The notes: generated by a model from the letters alone, not told the origin. 37,803 bases of DNA from Neelides folsomi (GCA_034687125.1 JAQGBZ010000509.1:1-37803), one strand, 5' to 3'; shown: positions 22,787-35,703, numbered from the stretch's first letter. Translations and numbers: made by a program.

Positions 22787-23311
22787 ATGACAATAAAAGA
22801 GGATTTTATAGGACGTTTCATTCCGAGGAAAATTCATGACTTGGGCCAAGGTTTAGTTGAAAATGAAGTTCCGGGAATTGAAGACACGACGATTCAAATG
22901 TCTACATTTCGACTTGCTGGAGGTGCCGATGTGGAAGAAGTGAAAGAACAAGAATCGCCAATTTCTCCAGAAGCAAATGAACAAACCGATCCGATTCCCG
23001 TTGTTGTGGAGGAAAAAGAACCAGAAGGACCAGAACCAAATGAAGAGTTAAATCTGTTAAATCCAAATGAAGATAATGGAGATGAAATTAGCGTTATGGA
23101 GGAAGAGGAAGATAAGAAATTGATTTGTGGAATTAGAGCTCGAATTTTCCTTTTGGGTTCACTTTGCATTTGCTTTTTAATTACCATCCCGCTCATTGCC
23201 TTCATCGTTGTCCTTGCTTACTTTATGAATACCACAGAAGGATATGGTGACAATCTTACTAATGATAATGACACTCGAGGAACCTTTGGGCCATTAGCAT
23301 TATTTGGATGA
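22787..23311 (+). CDS. Unrecognised acidic single-pass membrane protein (174 aa)
   Basis: A single open exon. Residues 1-117 are hydrophilic and very acidic, with Pro/Glu-rich stretches (VVVEEKEPEGPEPNEE). Residues about 120-147 are one strong membrane segment (IFLLGSLCICFLITIPLIAF), preceded by basic KKLICGIRAR. The short remainder has three Asn-X-Thr/Ser sequons (NTT, NLT, NDT). By the positive-inside rule the N-terminus should be cytoplasmic and the glycosylatable C-terminus outside, i.e. type II topology. There is no signal peptide and no domain that I recognise. A TATA box 62 bp upstream supports expression. The ATG is followed by an AATAAA (22792-22797) that might also serve the upstream gene. 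Confidence 0.7.
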   Translation: MTIKEDFIGRFIPRKIHDLGQGLVENEVPGIEDTTIQMSTFRLAGGADVEEVKEQESPISPEANEQTDPIPVVVEEKEPEGPEPNEELNLLNPNEDNGDEISVMEEEEDKKLICGIRARIFLLGSLCICFLITIPLIAFIVVLAYFMNTTEGYGDNLTNDNDTRGTFGPLALFG

Positions 23312-24147
23312 ACAGAGATTTGTATTATACTTACATTTAATATAATGTAGAAGCACATAAACATATTATTAATATGTAAAATTTTGACCCATTGGATTAT
23401 CATGTACCTTACATAATATTAATATGACATGTTGACATATAAATATAGAATATGCAAAATTTCGAATGTTGATAAAAATGCTTGGAAATATCCTTGACCG
23501 AGATCGTTCGTAAATAAAAATAATATTATGCCTAATGGCTATTTTGAGGAAATTTATTTGCATTCTATTTAACTCACCTTAATAGCATCTGTATCATTCC
23601 CTGTCATGGAAGGAGTAAAAGAAAATTAAATATTTTGTAGCTCAATAATCATAATTACTATAATGGCATTTATAATTTATAATATTTATTTATTTGATAA
23701 ATTGTAAACCCGAAAAACTTTTAACATTGATAAATGTTAAAATATGAATCTCATTTGCAAAAATAATAAAAATATTAAAGTAATGTTCTTTAATCGCATG
23801 TAAATATATTGTAGTTATTATGTATAGTAGGTATGTATTAAAGTTAAAGTACATTGTTTATACCATATGTATATTACCTATATATGTATATCATGTGTAT
23901 ACATAGGATACATTAGTTGGAATTATAAATAATTTGGTATTGTGGTACCATTACAAAAGAGATCATTGAAATGACTAATTTTATTGTCGAATAAAATCGA
24001 CTATAAAATACAATATACAAAAATAATTTGTTTTTATAAAAACAAATTAGTGTAAACAAGTTCATGGTATTGCTAGATATATACTATTTATAAATTAGAT
24101 TTTTAAATTAGATTACATATTAAAATTGTATTGAGCACAATACATGG
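23312..24147. other. Gap between convergent genes
   Basis: This holds the 3' flanks of the membrane protein gene (plus) and the cysteine-rich protein gene (minus). It is AT-rich with TATGTATA-type simple sequence near 23865-23910. I see no gene. Confidence 0.5.
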
Positions 24148-25034
24148 TTAGGAGCAGCAGAAATAATGAGCATCGTTTCGATGATAGCTTCTGAATTGCG
24201 GGTGACTCAATCGACATCCAATTTGTGTTTGCATAATTCCAAGTCCTTCTTCCCTCATTCCCAATTGAGAACATCTCTGGCCACATCTGGTGTAATAACA
24301 ATCTCTTGAGCAGCAATAATGGCGAACCCCCAAATTGGCAAATCCACAGGGACTTGTGTGATACAATTGGCTTCTTGACCGAATGCTCATTGGACCAACA
24401 ATGGTGGAACTGCAGGCGTTGGTCCCTCGGTTCAAAAGCGTCATGTGAAATTGATTGAAATGTGTTTGAACAAATGGACGACATTCGGTCCATGCACATT
24501 CACCTATATGATGTTATATCCAAGATAATTAATATACTCTCGGAAGCAACCTACCCGCGGAAACCCGTTTTTAGCGTCAAATTAAAAATGAAATTCTCAT
24601 ATTACCCCATTACATTGAAATGAATGTTTGTTATTTTTAGGAGGGAATCAATAAAGTTTAAAACTTTTCTCTGAGCATTCTGAAGAAGATAAGAAGTCAA
24701 TTCTCTTTCACTCAATACGATTCCAAACACCATTTGAGACTTAACAAACGTTGAAATATACAGTTGAATTACTTTTTAGTTCAATACTTAATTTTACTAT
24801 GAATTCTCTTCAGAAATTATCAAAAGAAATTTTTTAAATGTATTCCAAGGGCAATATAAGAATTTGATTTTTATCTGACGCTAAAATCGGGTTTTTGCGG
24901 GTAGGTTGCTTCCAAGAGTATATAATAATTATATTAAATATTAAATAAGGAAATATTTTACCCAAAACTTCTTCAGAATGATGGAACAGTAAAAGGAATA
25001 AGGTCAATGTTGAATAAAGCAACTTGAGCCTCAT
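24148..25034 (-). CDS. Small secreted 12-cysteine protein (142 aa)
   Basis: Two exons, 24962-25034 and 24148-24503, joined in phase 1. Exon 1 is almost exactly a signal peptide (MRLKLLYSTLTLFLLLFHHS, then EEVLG). The mature part has 12 cysteines, at about 27, 32, 55, 77, 88, 89, 93, 98, 102, 121, 140 and 141, including HYCCSRDCYYTRCGQRC and a terminal HYFCCS. An even cysteine count suggests six disulfide bonds in an extracellular protein. The two halves end alike (RHYCCS, HYFCCS), which may reflect internal duplication. I do not recognise the family; it could be a defence or cuticle/mucosal peptide, but nothing shows this. A TATA box lies 131 bp upstream of the ATG. A different frame across exon 2 is also open but lacks this cysteine pattern. 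Confidence 0.75.
24524..24607 (+). repeat. Inverted repeat, left arm (inside intron)
   Basis: This arm, around GGAAGCAACCTACCCGC, pairs with the reverse complement of 24847-24930 with a handful of mismatches over roughly 80 bp. The spacer is about 240 bp. Both arms are within the single intron of the 12-cysteine gene. This may be a MITE-like element or a large hairpin. Confidence 0.75.
24847..24930 (-). repeat. Inverted repeat, right arm (inside intron)
   Basis: Read on the minus strand it gives GGAAGCAACCTACCCGC, then AAAAACCCGATTTTAGCGTC, matching the left arm. No clear target-site duplication was identified at the outer ends, which are TAAT/ATTA-rich. Confidence 0.75.
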
Positions 25035-25164
25035 TTTAATTCAAAACGGATTAAAACTTCACTTTTATTAATTTTTAATTAATTAATTCGCCTAATTAAA
25101 AATTATAACCGTCCCTGTGTGTGAAAGAAAAGAGAATGAAACTTGATCTTTACTTTCATCAACG

Positions 25165-25172
25165 TATTTATA
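25165..25172 (-). promoter_or_regulatory. TATA box for the 12-cysteine protein gene
   Basis: TATAAATA on the minus strand, with initiator-like TCATTC about 33 bp downstream (25134-25139) and the ATG at 25034. Confidence 0.6.
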
Positions 25173-27558
25173 GTATGACGTAATATAAGAGTCGAGAAAA
25201 TAAAAATCGTCTGTCAATAAGTTTGTTGAGACGAAAACGAAACCATTGGACGTAACAACTTATGCGACAACTTGCATGTTGAGGGATATGACTTTTAAAT
25301 GTATATGATTTGACTCCTTTACTCCTTTCAGTCAACGCCTCCCATTTCATTCGCGAAAATTTCTCTTGTTTCAAGTAGGTGCCAATGGGCTGAGAAGAAA
25401 AACCATAGACCTTTTGGTTTCTTCATTGCAATTATTGTTCAGTCACATTTGTACTTTTATTGGATTAAGATGGTGCAGTTTGATAGGGCAGCTTTTACAC
25501 ATTTAATGTGCATTTATTATATTATGTCTAACTATGAGACGTATTGTGATCAAGATTAAGATCGCCTGAATATAGGATGTATTGTATGAGGAAGATATTA
25601 TAGGAAATGTATAGGAAGTTTATATGGGAAGAGTGGGAAATAGGAAATACGAATGAACGAGTTTTGGGTTGGATCGAGTCTCCTTTGCTTCCGTCCGTCT
25701 GACTCAAATTTTCATGATTTCAAGGGAAAACCAAACCTGATAGATTTGAAGAATTAAATGTTTTCGACTAGCCAATCCAATGGACTGTAATTATATTATA
25801 ATTATATAGTATTACATTATATTAGTAATATGAGAATATCAATATGATATTGCTCTTATAATTATTGTTTTACTTTTATAATTGTTGTTTTTCAGATTAC
25901 GGTCACCATAATGCATAATGACAAGGATAATAAATAATAATCTTTACAGTATAGTATAGCCGTATTGGTATACTAATATGCATATGTTTACATACTCGGT
26001 TATATTAGAAAAGTATGGTAAGTACAATACACTAATTTAACCACACTCACACTTGCTTTTATTGTATTTAATATTGTAATATTTGATAAATTATTAAAAT
26101 ATTTATAAGCATGAAAAGTCCAAAACGTTCATACAACTACCCTATTATAGCCTTTTGCTACAGCTTAACGTAAGAGCAAAAGTATTTTAATTTTTTACTT
26201 ACATTGTATAATTTATATAATTTAATAGCATAAATTTTTAATATAAATAACAAAAATTGGAAACTTTCCTTCCACCTCATCCCGGTAGCGACGAATGACA
26301 ATATTATGAACAAAGGACGGAAGGTGTAAAACCATTTTTAAAATTCCTTTAAAGTTACTCTACATCTAAAAGTTAGTACATCCACTTTACCTGACTGACA
26401 CGACATGACATTTTTACTTTGTAAAATCACTAGGAATATTCAGTATTGTATGCAAATACAAATACATACATTTAGCATTTTTTACTTTTTTTAAGTATTT
26501 GTGCATTTTACACTAAGTATGTATAGTATTATCTGCACCATACCACATTCCATATTACATGCAAACTTAAAGTATCCTAAGTATAATTACATACATATGG
26601 TATATTACTATATGTAATATATTCTATAAGCTGATATGTTTACTGAAGTTATATTCTAAATAACATTAAAGTGTTTTGGTTCATTCAACACTCATCTGCA
26701 TCTGTGAAGGAAAACTCTCTCTTGAATGCTAATGAGATGAAATCCGTTGGCTCAGGTTGAGGTAAACGAGTTTGCCCTTTATTTGTATTTATTTCTTGTC
26801 TCTTTCTTATTTATTATTTCTTATCCCTATTGTTATGATTATATTATTGTATAGCTAGGCATATGGCTAATCTCTATCCTGCCAATGATCCACATTAGTG
26901 CCCATTTAATTTCTATAAATTCACAAAGGTGTTCAACCAAAAGCTTCAATATGTCAATCTTTTCCCCTCCTTATAGAATCATCAAAATCTTCATTAAGGA
27001 TCTCGTTTTCCTTAGCACACTTATTGCATAAACAGGTAAATTCGGATGTGGAATCGTTCGCTTTGATTAAATAGAATAAAATCATTGCAAGGCAACTTCA
27101 GATCAAAGTGAGCATTTGTTATGCCTTTATATGTACGTGCGGTAAGCATTGAGCAAAGTTAACAATAAAACAAGTAGCTGAATGAACAAAATCCTCATTA
27201 TTTCATTTCTCGTTCCATTTTTATAAATCTACTTTTAATAACACCTTGTAAAGGTCTTGTTACATTCACCCGACCAATTATCCAATTTAATTTAAGTGTA
27301 TTGAAAAATTTATGCAATAAGGCAATTACCCTAATAAAGCTAATAATATAATCATAAAGATACACAATTGGACAAATAAATTATCCTTATTATTCCATTT
27401 AAAACATCAAATGATATAATTAGTAAAATGAATGAATATCATTAAGACAAACATAATACATAGGATACATAATAATATACATATAAAGATAAGTATTTAT
27501 ATACAGTATATTGTATATTATGAATTTTATAATTTAATTTAACATAATGATTTAACAT
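25173..27558. other. Long AT-rich stretch, no gene supported
   Basis: About 2.4 kb upstream of the 12-cysteine gene and downstream of the EF-hand gene. Open frames here are short and lack splice or domain support. It holds one copy of a dispersed short repeat (25568-25622) and TATGCATATG/TATGTATA-type simple sequence. A donor-like GAGGTAAAC near 26760 is not enough to call an exon. Confidence 0.4.
25568..25622. repeat. Dispersed short repeat, copy 1
   Basis: GAATATAGGATGTATTGTAT and the next 35 bases resemble 28903-28962 (GAATATAGACAGGTTGTATT and on), with shared GTATTGTATGA and AGAAATGTA/GGAAATGTA blocks. Confidence 0.35.
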
Positions 27559-29081
27559 TTAATGTAATTTCCTTCGTGTAAATGATGGAGCTATTCGATT
27601 CTTTGAGATCGATGGAACCAAAAATGCATTGGAAGCAGTTGGACCCAAATAAGCCTTTAACCCGGTGGGGATCAAATTTTTTGAAGCAGAATGGCCAAAA
27701 TGATGATGAGAATGATGCCTGGATTTTTCATTATGATGAGCCACCCCTTTGTCTCCCCGTCCCACTGACTTATAGAAAGAAATGTTGGCGGGTCGGTCAC
27801 CGTAAACTTGGCTTTTTTGGGCCTTCGAAGCTCCTTTGGACTTCCGTACGTAATTGAGACGGCTGTGATGTGAACTGGCCGAGTTAAAGGCCACGTTGTT
27901 CAACTTAAGGACGTTGAGCTGATTCTGGTGATTTGAGATCCTCACCGGGGTGATAATCTTAGTTTTGTCCCAAGCACCGCCATACGCTGCTTGGTAAGCT
28001 CGAGCGTCCTCGCTGAACAAACACATGAAAGCGGAAACTCGATCTGTGGTTGGGATGCAGAAACCGAGGGATTGGACAAGAAGAGGATCTCTGATGCAAG
28101 CATCGGAAAAATCATCTTTGTTCACCATTCCGTCCCTAATTACGATTTAATGAAATTAATGATAATTAATAATTAGTGAGTTTAGTGCGGTTCTTCGACT
28201 TTAATTTTAATTTATTAATGTTGGATTTTTTAATTAATGTGTTTTAATTAAAGTTTATTCGTACTTGTCACGATCAAGTTGTTTTAAAGCCATTTCCACA
28301 ACGTCTTTCTCACATTCATCATATTCTTCTGTGTCAATTCCAAACCCGGGGATAATGCAACCTTTGAGACAATGGGAAAGTTCGTCACGGGCCAGAGAAT
28401 TGTCTTTGTTGATGTCGTAAACAAGCCAGCAGAATTCAATGATTTCTTTTGGACTTCCTCGGAACATTATTGACAATCCTTCAATCCATTCAGCCACAGA
28501 TACCTGGAGATATAATTTAGATTTATAGGTATTTAAAGTTATCGATAGCCACATTAACTATCGCGATAGTTTAAGATTCTTTAATCTCATATTTTAGTCT
28601 GTTATAATTTATTTTCTCATTATTTAAAAATTGTGTATTAATTGAATAATAAATTACTTCTCCATCATCATCCCTGTCAAATGCATGAAATGACAAATCG
28701 AGGATTAAATCGTCAGTGATATCAAAAGTGGATTGAAGAACGAATCGAAATCTCATTCTGTCCATTGGACCTTTTGTTGTCAATTGCAAGTAAATGTCAC
28801 AGAGTGAATGAATCTGGAAAATTGAATTAGTGTATCAAATCTTATACATAAATTGCTTAATAACCAACGAACTAAAGTTAAGAGTTTAACTCATTTTGAT
28901 ATAGAATATAGACAGGTTGTATTGTATGATCAGATAATAAGAAATGTACATAAGTAAATACGAAAAAATTAAATTTTACTTCTTCGTGAATAAAGTGACA
29001 ATTTCCGCTCAATTGCTCTGCTTTATGAACTGCTTCTTCTTGGATCTTGGCCATGCGATAGGCGCTCTTCTTCACCTTCAT
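27559..29081 (-). CDS. Calaxin/EFCAB1-like EF-hand protein with long tail (357 aa)
   Basis: Exons 28980-29081, 28658-28813, 28265-28503, 27559-28135; phases 0, 0, 2. Three EF-hand loops: residues 80-91 (DRDDDGEVSVAE), 116-127 (DINKDNSLARDE) and 163-174 (DRDKDGMVNKDD, spanning intron 3), all with the usual acidic positions. FDITDDLILDLSFHAFDRD, AEWIEGLSIMFRGS and the following region match the calaxin (EFCAB1) family, calcium sensors of ciliary and flagellar outer-arm dynein. Known calaxins are about 210 residues and end soon after the third loop. This one continues about 150 residues in a basic, Ser/His-rich tail (EKSRHHSHHHFGHSASK). In an arthropod a role in sperm flagella or sensory cilia would be the likely reading; that is inference. 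Confidence 0.88.
28903..28962. repeat. Dispersed short repeat, copy 2
   Basis: Lies in intron 1 of the EF-hand gene; see the similar stretch at 25568-25622. Confidence 0.35.
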
Positions 29082-29703
29082 CTTCGAATTTGGATTTTAA
29101 AGTCAAGAATGTCTAATTATTAAGAAAATTGAGAATTTTGTTGAGCCTTACAAACTAAATTCTTAAATTATAATATTAAAAACTTTTCATGAGATTTCAT
29201 CCCTCTCAAATCATATTTTAATATTTTATTAATTGTTTCATTTCCAAAACAATAACAATTTACTACAACAATTAAACGTTCCACATATTATTTTGACATT
29301 TTTGACCATGATCTTTTCTAAAAAAAAGACACTGCTTTATGGTTGCACCAACAAAGATGACAATAAATTTCTAATCATTTTTAGCAATAGCAGGGCACAT
29401 AGGTATAGGTATACATACCGTATACCTATAAATATATAATTCATAGAATTGCGTTTTAGACAAAGTATCATACATCATACCGAATATAGTAATAATTGAA
29501 TAAAAAAGCAAAGGTGCCTGCACTATATTAAGATTTTTAATGTTTTTTGCATTTGTGAAAAAAATTGTTGCTTTTGAATTATACATTATGTATGTTATTT
29601 ATTAAACTCTTAATTAAACAGTTAAGATGTAATTTTAGACATAATCATACACATAACACATAATACGATATAGGTACATAGTCATTCAAACATTTAAAGA
29701 TTT
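29082..29703. other. Gap between EF-hand gene and protease gene
   Basis: This is the 5' flank of the EF-hand gene and the 3' flank of the protease, whose minus-strand AATAAA is plausible near 29598-29603, about 100 nt past its stop. A TAGGTATAGGTATAC run lies near 29400-29415. No gene seen. Confidence 0.5.
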
Positions 29704-31951
<2,248 letters not shown>

Positions 31952-32037
31952 TTAGATTGTTTTGAAATGTGTAATTTTGCAAATGGAATAACTTGCTTTT
32001 AACAACTTTGTTATGCTGATTTATAAATCGGTTAAAG

Positions 32038-32046
32038 CCTTATATA
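32038..32046 (-). promoter_or_regulatory. TATA box for the CUB protease gene
   Basis: TATATAAGG on the minus strand, about 90 bp before the ATG at 31951, with ATCAGCA about 25 bp downstream as a weak initiator. Confidence 0.5.
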
Positions 32047-32869
32047 ACATTTAAACCACTCACACTTTCATTTTATTTAAATTAGCTTTACTGTCACGAT
32101 CTCGTTAATAATGCAATTCAATTTGGATTCTTTGAATAAAATAAATTTCCAAATGTGTAGTTTATTGTTACTTTAATGCATTGAATGATGATTAAGTAAA
32201 TAAACATTTAACAAAGTTTTTTCTTATGCTACGGATATTTTCACTTGAATTCATAGATGAATAATATTTGGCTCGAAAAAAGCTAGAAAAAATATTTCTT
32301 TACTACAAACGGTGAAAGTTTTGGATCAATAGTATATATGAAAATTATAATTTATAATATGACTACATTATCTATTGATAACATTTCAAATAGCATTACT
32401 CAATTATATCATCTTTACGAAATACAATGTAAAAATACAAAAGAATGTTCAAAATTAGAAATTACACTTGCTTAATTCAAATATTTAAATTATTTACTAA
32501 TGCTGGGAAATAAAAAAATAATAGATTTTAATAATAATAATAAATAAAGTTATAAATACGTATAAATAAACTTTACATTCTATTGTAGAATAAAAAATTA
32601 AGTGAAACGCTGCTAAGAATTCATCATACATATTATGATATAAACAATAATGTAATGTTTTAGGAATTGTGTAAGTAATAATGATGAATTATTAAATCTA
32701 AAAACGTTTAAACGTTTAAGTTTAAACTAAAATCTAATACAATTTGCTTAATTAATTTAACAGACTAGTATGGGATACAACAAAATACTAGAATTCTAAA
32801 ATATATTATTATTTTATAATGTACAGGAATGGATAAAGTTGACAAAAATATAATGTCTAAACTTAATTT
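32047..32869. other. Intergenic, AT-rich
   Basis: Upstream of the protease and downstream of the C2H2 gene that ends at 32870. It contains an AATAATAATAA run near 32530-32545. No gene seen. Confidence 0.5.
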
Positions 32870-33577
32870 TTAATCAATATATTCCTCCCTTGCCCTTGCA
32901 TGATTTCTCAAATGAGCTTGCAAGCTGACTAAGCGGGAAAAAGATTGGTCACAAAATTTGCACATGTGAGGTTTGGTTTTCTCAAAACTTGCTCGAGAAG
33001 ATGGGCTCATTTGGCCTAACAATTGCTTGCAGCAGTAACTTCTTGCAAGAATGTGATTCTTGTAATGTGTTTGAAGATCTTGAAATAGAGCGAACATTTT
33101 TTGGCACATGATGCATTTGTAATTATTATCGTCGAATCGGGAATGGATTCGCAGATGAAATTCGTAATCTGACAAGTTGGGAAGCGAAGTTGAGCAATAG
33201 TGACATTTGTAGGGATTTTTACCCAAATGAGATCTCACATGGTTTCCGAGAGAGTTTAAATGGGAAAATTCTTTTTGGCAAATATTACACTTGAAAGGTT
33301 TTTGCTTTGTGTGCAATCTCAAATGTTTGTAACGTTTAAGTCGAGATGCAAACGACTTTCCACATTTCTTGCATTGGTATGGTTTTTCATTTGTGTGTTT
33401 TGGAACATGGCGATCCAATTCTGATTGTGAATGGAAAAATTCTCCGCATAAAATACATTTGTGGTATTTTTCTCCGGTGTGAATTCTTATGTGTTGAAAT
33501 AAAATGGCTTCAGTGGAAAATGCCTCTTTGCAGTAACTGCATTCAAAATTTTCAGGATTTGAACGTCGTTTCTCCAT
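32870..33577 (-). CDS. C2H2 zinc-finger protein without ZAD (235 aa)
   Basis: The coding part is one exon, start MEKRRSNPENFECSYC. An acceptor (TTTTAG) at 33608 precedes it, and an in-frame stop (TAG) just before the ATG supports this start. Fingers in order: CSYC, CILC, CKKC, CNIC, CHYC, CIMC, then a degenerate YCCKQLLG stretch lacking a finger, and a last CKFC finger ending LRNHARAREEYID. Only the first linker is a full TGEK; others are NEKP, KQKP, GKNP. There is no ZAD, no linker motif and no HEGKY tail, so it is a separate C2H2 lineage, probably a nuclear DNA-binding protein. Confidence 0.88.
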   Translation of the reverse strand: MEKRRSNPENFECSYCKEAFSTEAILFQHIRIHTGEKYHKCILCGEFFHSQSELDRHVPKHTNEKPYQCKKCGKSFASRLKRYKHLRLHTKQKPFKCNICQKEFSHLNSLGNHVRSHLGKNPYKCHYCSTSLPNLSDYEFHLRIHSRFDDNNYKCIMCQKMFALFQDLQTHYKNHILARSYCCKQLLGQMSPSSRASFEKTKPHMCKFCDQSFSRLVSLQAHLRNHARAREEYID

Positions 33578-33607
33578 CTAGAATGGTTCAAATCGGCTGG
33601 ACGTGAC

Positions 33608-34584
33608 CTAAAAGAAAAATATTAATTAATAATTTAAATATAAATATGGTGAAAATGATGATTCAAATAATGATTGAGAAAATTTAATAGAGTAACATTT
33701 CATAATTTAAATAGTAAAATCAAAACCTGGAGTTGAATTGATTTATGTAATCGCAAAATTGAAGGCCCGAGGAACTTGAGTTTGAAATTAAAAGTCACTT
33801 CTTCAATATATCTGAAAAATTACAATTGATATTTTGCATAAATAATGTCAGAAATATTAAAGTACGAAGTAATTTTGTAAATATGTATTAATATCTAATT
33901 TACGATCTAAACAGAGCAAACCATTAATTGATAAAATTATAAATGTAAGTTCATGCAAATAATTTCTGAATTAACAATTCGGAGAATAGATAAAGTTTGG
34001 TTGATTAATTGAATGGTAATGATATAGATGAAAATTGTTTTTACTAACTTTAATTAATAATAATGGAGAATTTGTAGAATAAAACAAGAACAAGAGTGAA
34101 GAAATGAAATTGAATTTGATGTTTGTTTGAGCAGGAAATCACAAGAGCATTGTAATCATGCTCATTAGATTTAGTCCAAGGGCTTTATAATAAATGGTTA
34201 GCATTTCCCTATTGGGTAAAAGGTGTCGCTTTTTATTCTTGTTATGCGGGGTGATTTCAATAAAGCGAGGTAAAGTTTGGTTAAATACTGCTCTCCTATA
34301 CAATGCATTAAATTATTCTCCATATTGAGTTCTAGTGAATCATGGAGTGAGAAATTTAAAAGTTGTGCTTAAAAGTTATGAAAAATTATTTTTTTAATTT
34401 ACCTTATGTCACACTACTGCCTACTTACTACTTATGATTTCATTTATACACGTGTCTTAAGGATTGCTTTTTAAATTTTAAACTAAACTAAATAAATGTT
34501 TTATTGTTTTAATTGAATAAAACAACAACATTATGATGATTTGATAAACACAAAATACTTAATATCAATTAAATGAATTTTTAT
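33608..34584. other. 5' region of the C2H2 gene with possible untranslated exon
   Basis: On the minus strand a TTTTTCAG acceptor before 33811 and a CCAG/GTTTTG donor after 33727 frame an 85-bp segment that could be an upstream untranslated exon. The promoter is not located. The rest is AT-rich; AATAAAA near 34508-34520 may relate to 3' ends. No other gene seen. Confidence 0.35.
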
Positions 34585-35678
34585 TCAAAAGAATAGGTCA
34601 TTAACATTTAAAGTTTTATTGTTTAAGCAATAAATGTCAGAAAGAATACTTTTATTTCTAACTAAATGCATAAAAATGACACCAAAAGGGTCTTTGGTTA
34701 AATAGCTTGCTAAATTTCCACTACACCAATTTAAATATACATTTCGTGCCGCTCGAAAATGGGCATTTTTAGAAGAGTTTAAGTTAATAGCGACATTATA
34801 AATGAATTGAAAATGTCGAAGGATCCCAGTAAAGAAAACAAAAACGGCCCACAAAAATGGCAAACAATTCCTCACTGAATATTCGGCTTCAATTCTTTCT
34901 CTTGTGGAAATGATAGCAGTTCCTAAAAAGAAACGAGGAAAACAAGGTTTGGGATATTCTTCATAAGACACATAATGTTTTTTCTCGGGATTCCTCTCAG
35001 GAAAACTTCTTTCGTAGATCCAACAGCCAAAATGTCCAATTGATTGGTTTTGAATGTTTGGTTGAATGTTTTCGATCAATTTGAAAATTCTGAGAATGTC
35101 TGGAAAAACATCGTCATCCATCTGTTAAATAATAAATTTATAACCATAATTAAAATAATTATATAACATTATTTGTAATGTAAAACGCAAAAATCATACA
35201 ATTAGGTATATGGATTAAATTGAGTTAAATTTAATATTTTACAATTTACCTTCATAATGAATTTCGCATTAGGACATTGTTCAATAATCCACTTTGATCC
35301 CAAAAGCATTTTGTATGAAGTATTCCTATATGGATCGATGAAATTTCTAATAACAATATCGGCGTGAATCAAATGCTCTTCTGTTAGATTTTCCTTTTGT
35401 TTTGAATCATCTCGCAAATTTTCCATTCCAAGAAGAAAAATTGGCTTAAGTTTGAAATTTTTATATTTCCTTTCATTTCCCCATGTTTGGCGAATGACTT
35501 GACGCAAAGCAAAACTTTCCCTTTGTATGTGAATCAATGCGATGACAAGAATCGTTTCTTTGCTTATTGATGTTTCCTTACAATATTGTGGTTGACTGTT
35601 CAAAAGGATCTCGACATTGAAATTTATATTTTGTGCTCCATTTCTTTGTAGCCAATTTGGTACAGGAAAATAAATACT
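34585..35678 (-). CDS. Family 31 glycosyltransferase, beta-1,3-galactosyltransferase-like, 5' end unresolved
   Basis: Two exons: 35250 up to about 35678, and 34585-35121, joined in phase 0 so that AKFIMK meets MDDDVF. Exon 1 has family hallmarks (RQVIRQTWGNE; FIDPYRNTSYKML; WIIEQCPNAKF). The metal-binding DxD is present as MDDDVF. Further on, YPKPCFPRFFLGTAIIS matches the usual Y-P-x-Y-C-x-G-x-x-Y-x-x-S block, but the usual Glu-Asp-Val motif is replaced: PFLWAVFVFFTGIL. No ATG or membrane anchor is found in frame: the frame closes upstream at a TGA (35684-35682), so an upstream exon must exist, probably past the minisatellite at 35704, or the gene is truncated. The stop (34585-34587) overlaps an AATAAA. 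If active it would be a Golgi enzyme adding galactose or a related sugar; activity is doubtful. Confidence 0.75.
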
Positions 35679-35703
35679 CGGTCAAAGTCCAGGACGCGGG
35701 CCT

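Noticed and set aside
24113..24499. Alternative minus-strand frame across exon 2 of the cysteine-rich gene (MCMDRMSSICSN...)
   Set aside because: It does not join the signal-peptide exon in phase and lacks the regular cysteine pattern of the chosen frame.
25168..25374. Minus-strand 68-codon open frame
   Set aside because: It overlaps the TATA box of the 12-cysteine gene, shows no domain or signal, and has low-complexity composition.
26690..26770. Possible untranslated exon ending at a GAGGTAAAC donor
   Set aside because: There is no linked coding exon downstream on the plus strand and no promoter signal that I can defend.
27582..27857. Plus-strand open frame opposite the EF-hand gene's last exon
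   Set aside because: It is the antisense shadow of the long tail of the EF-hand protein, which has full splice and domain support.
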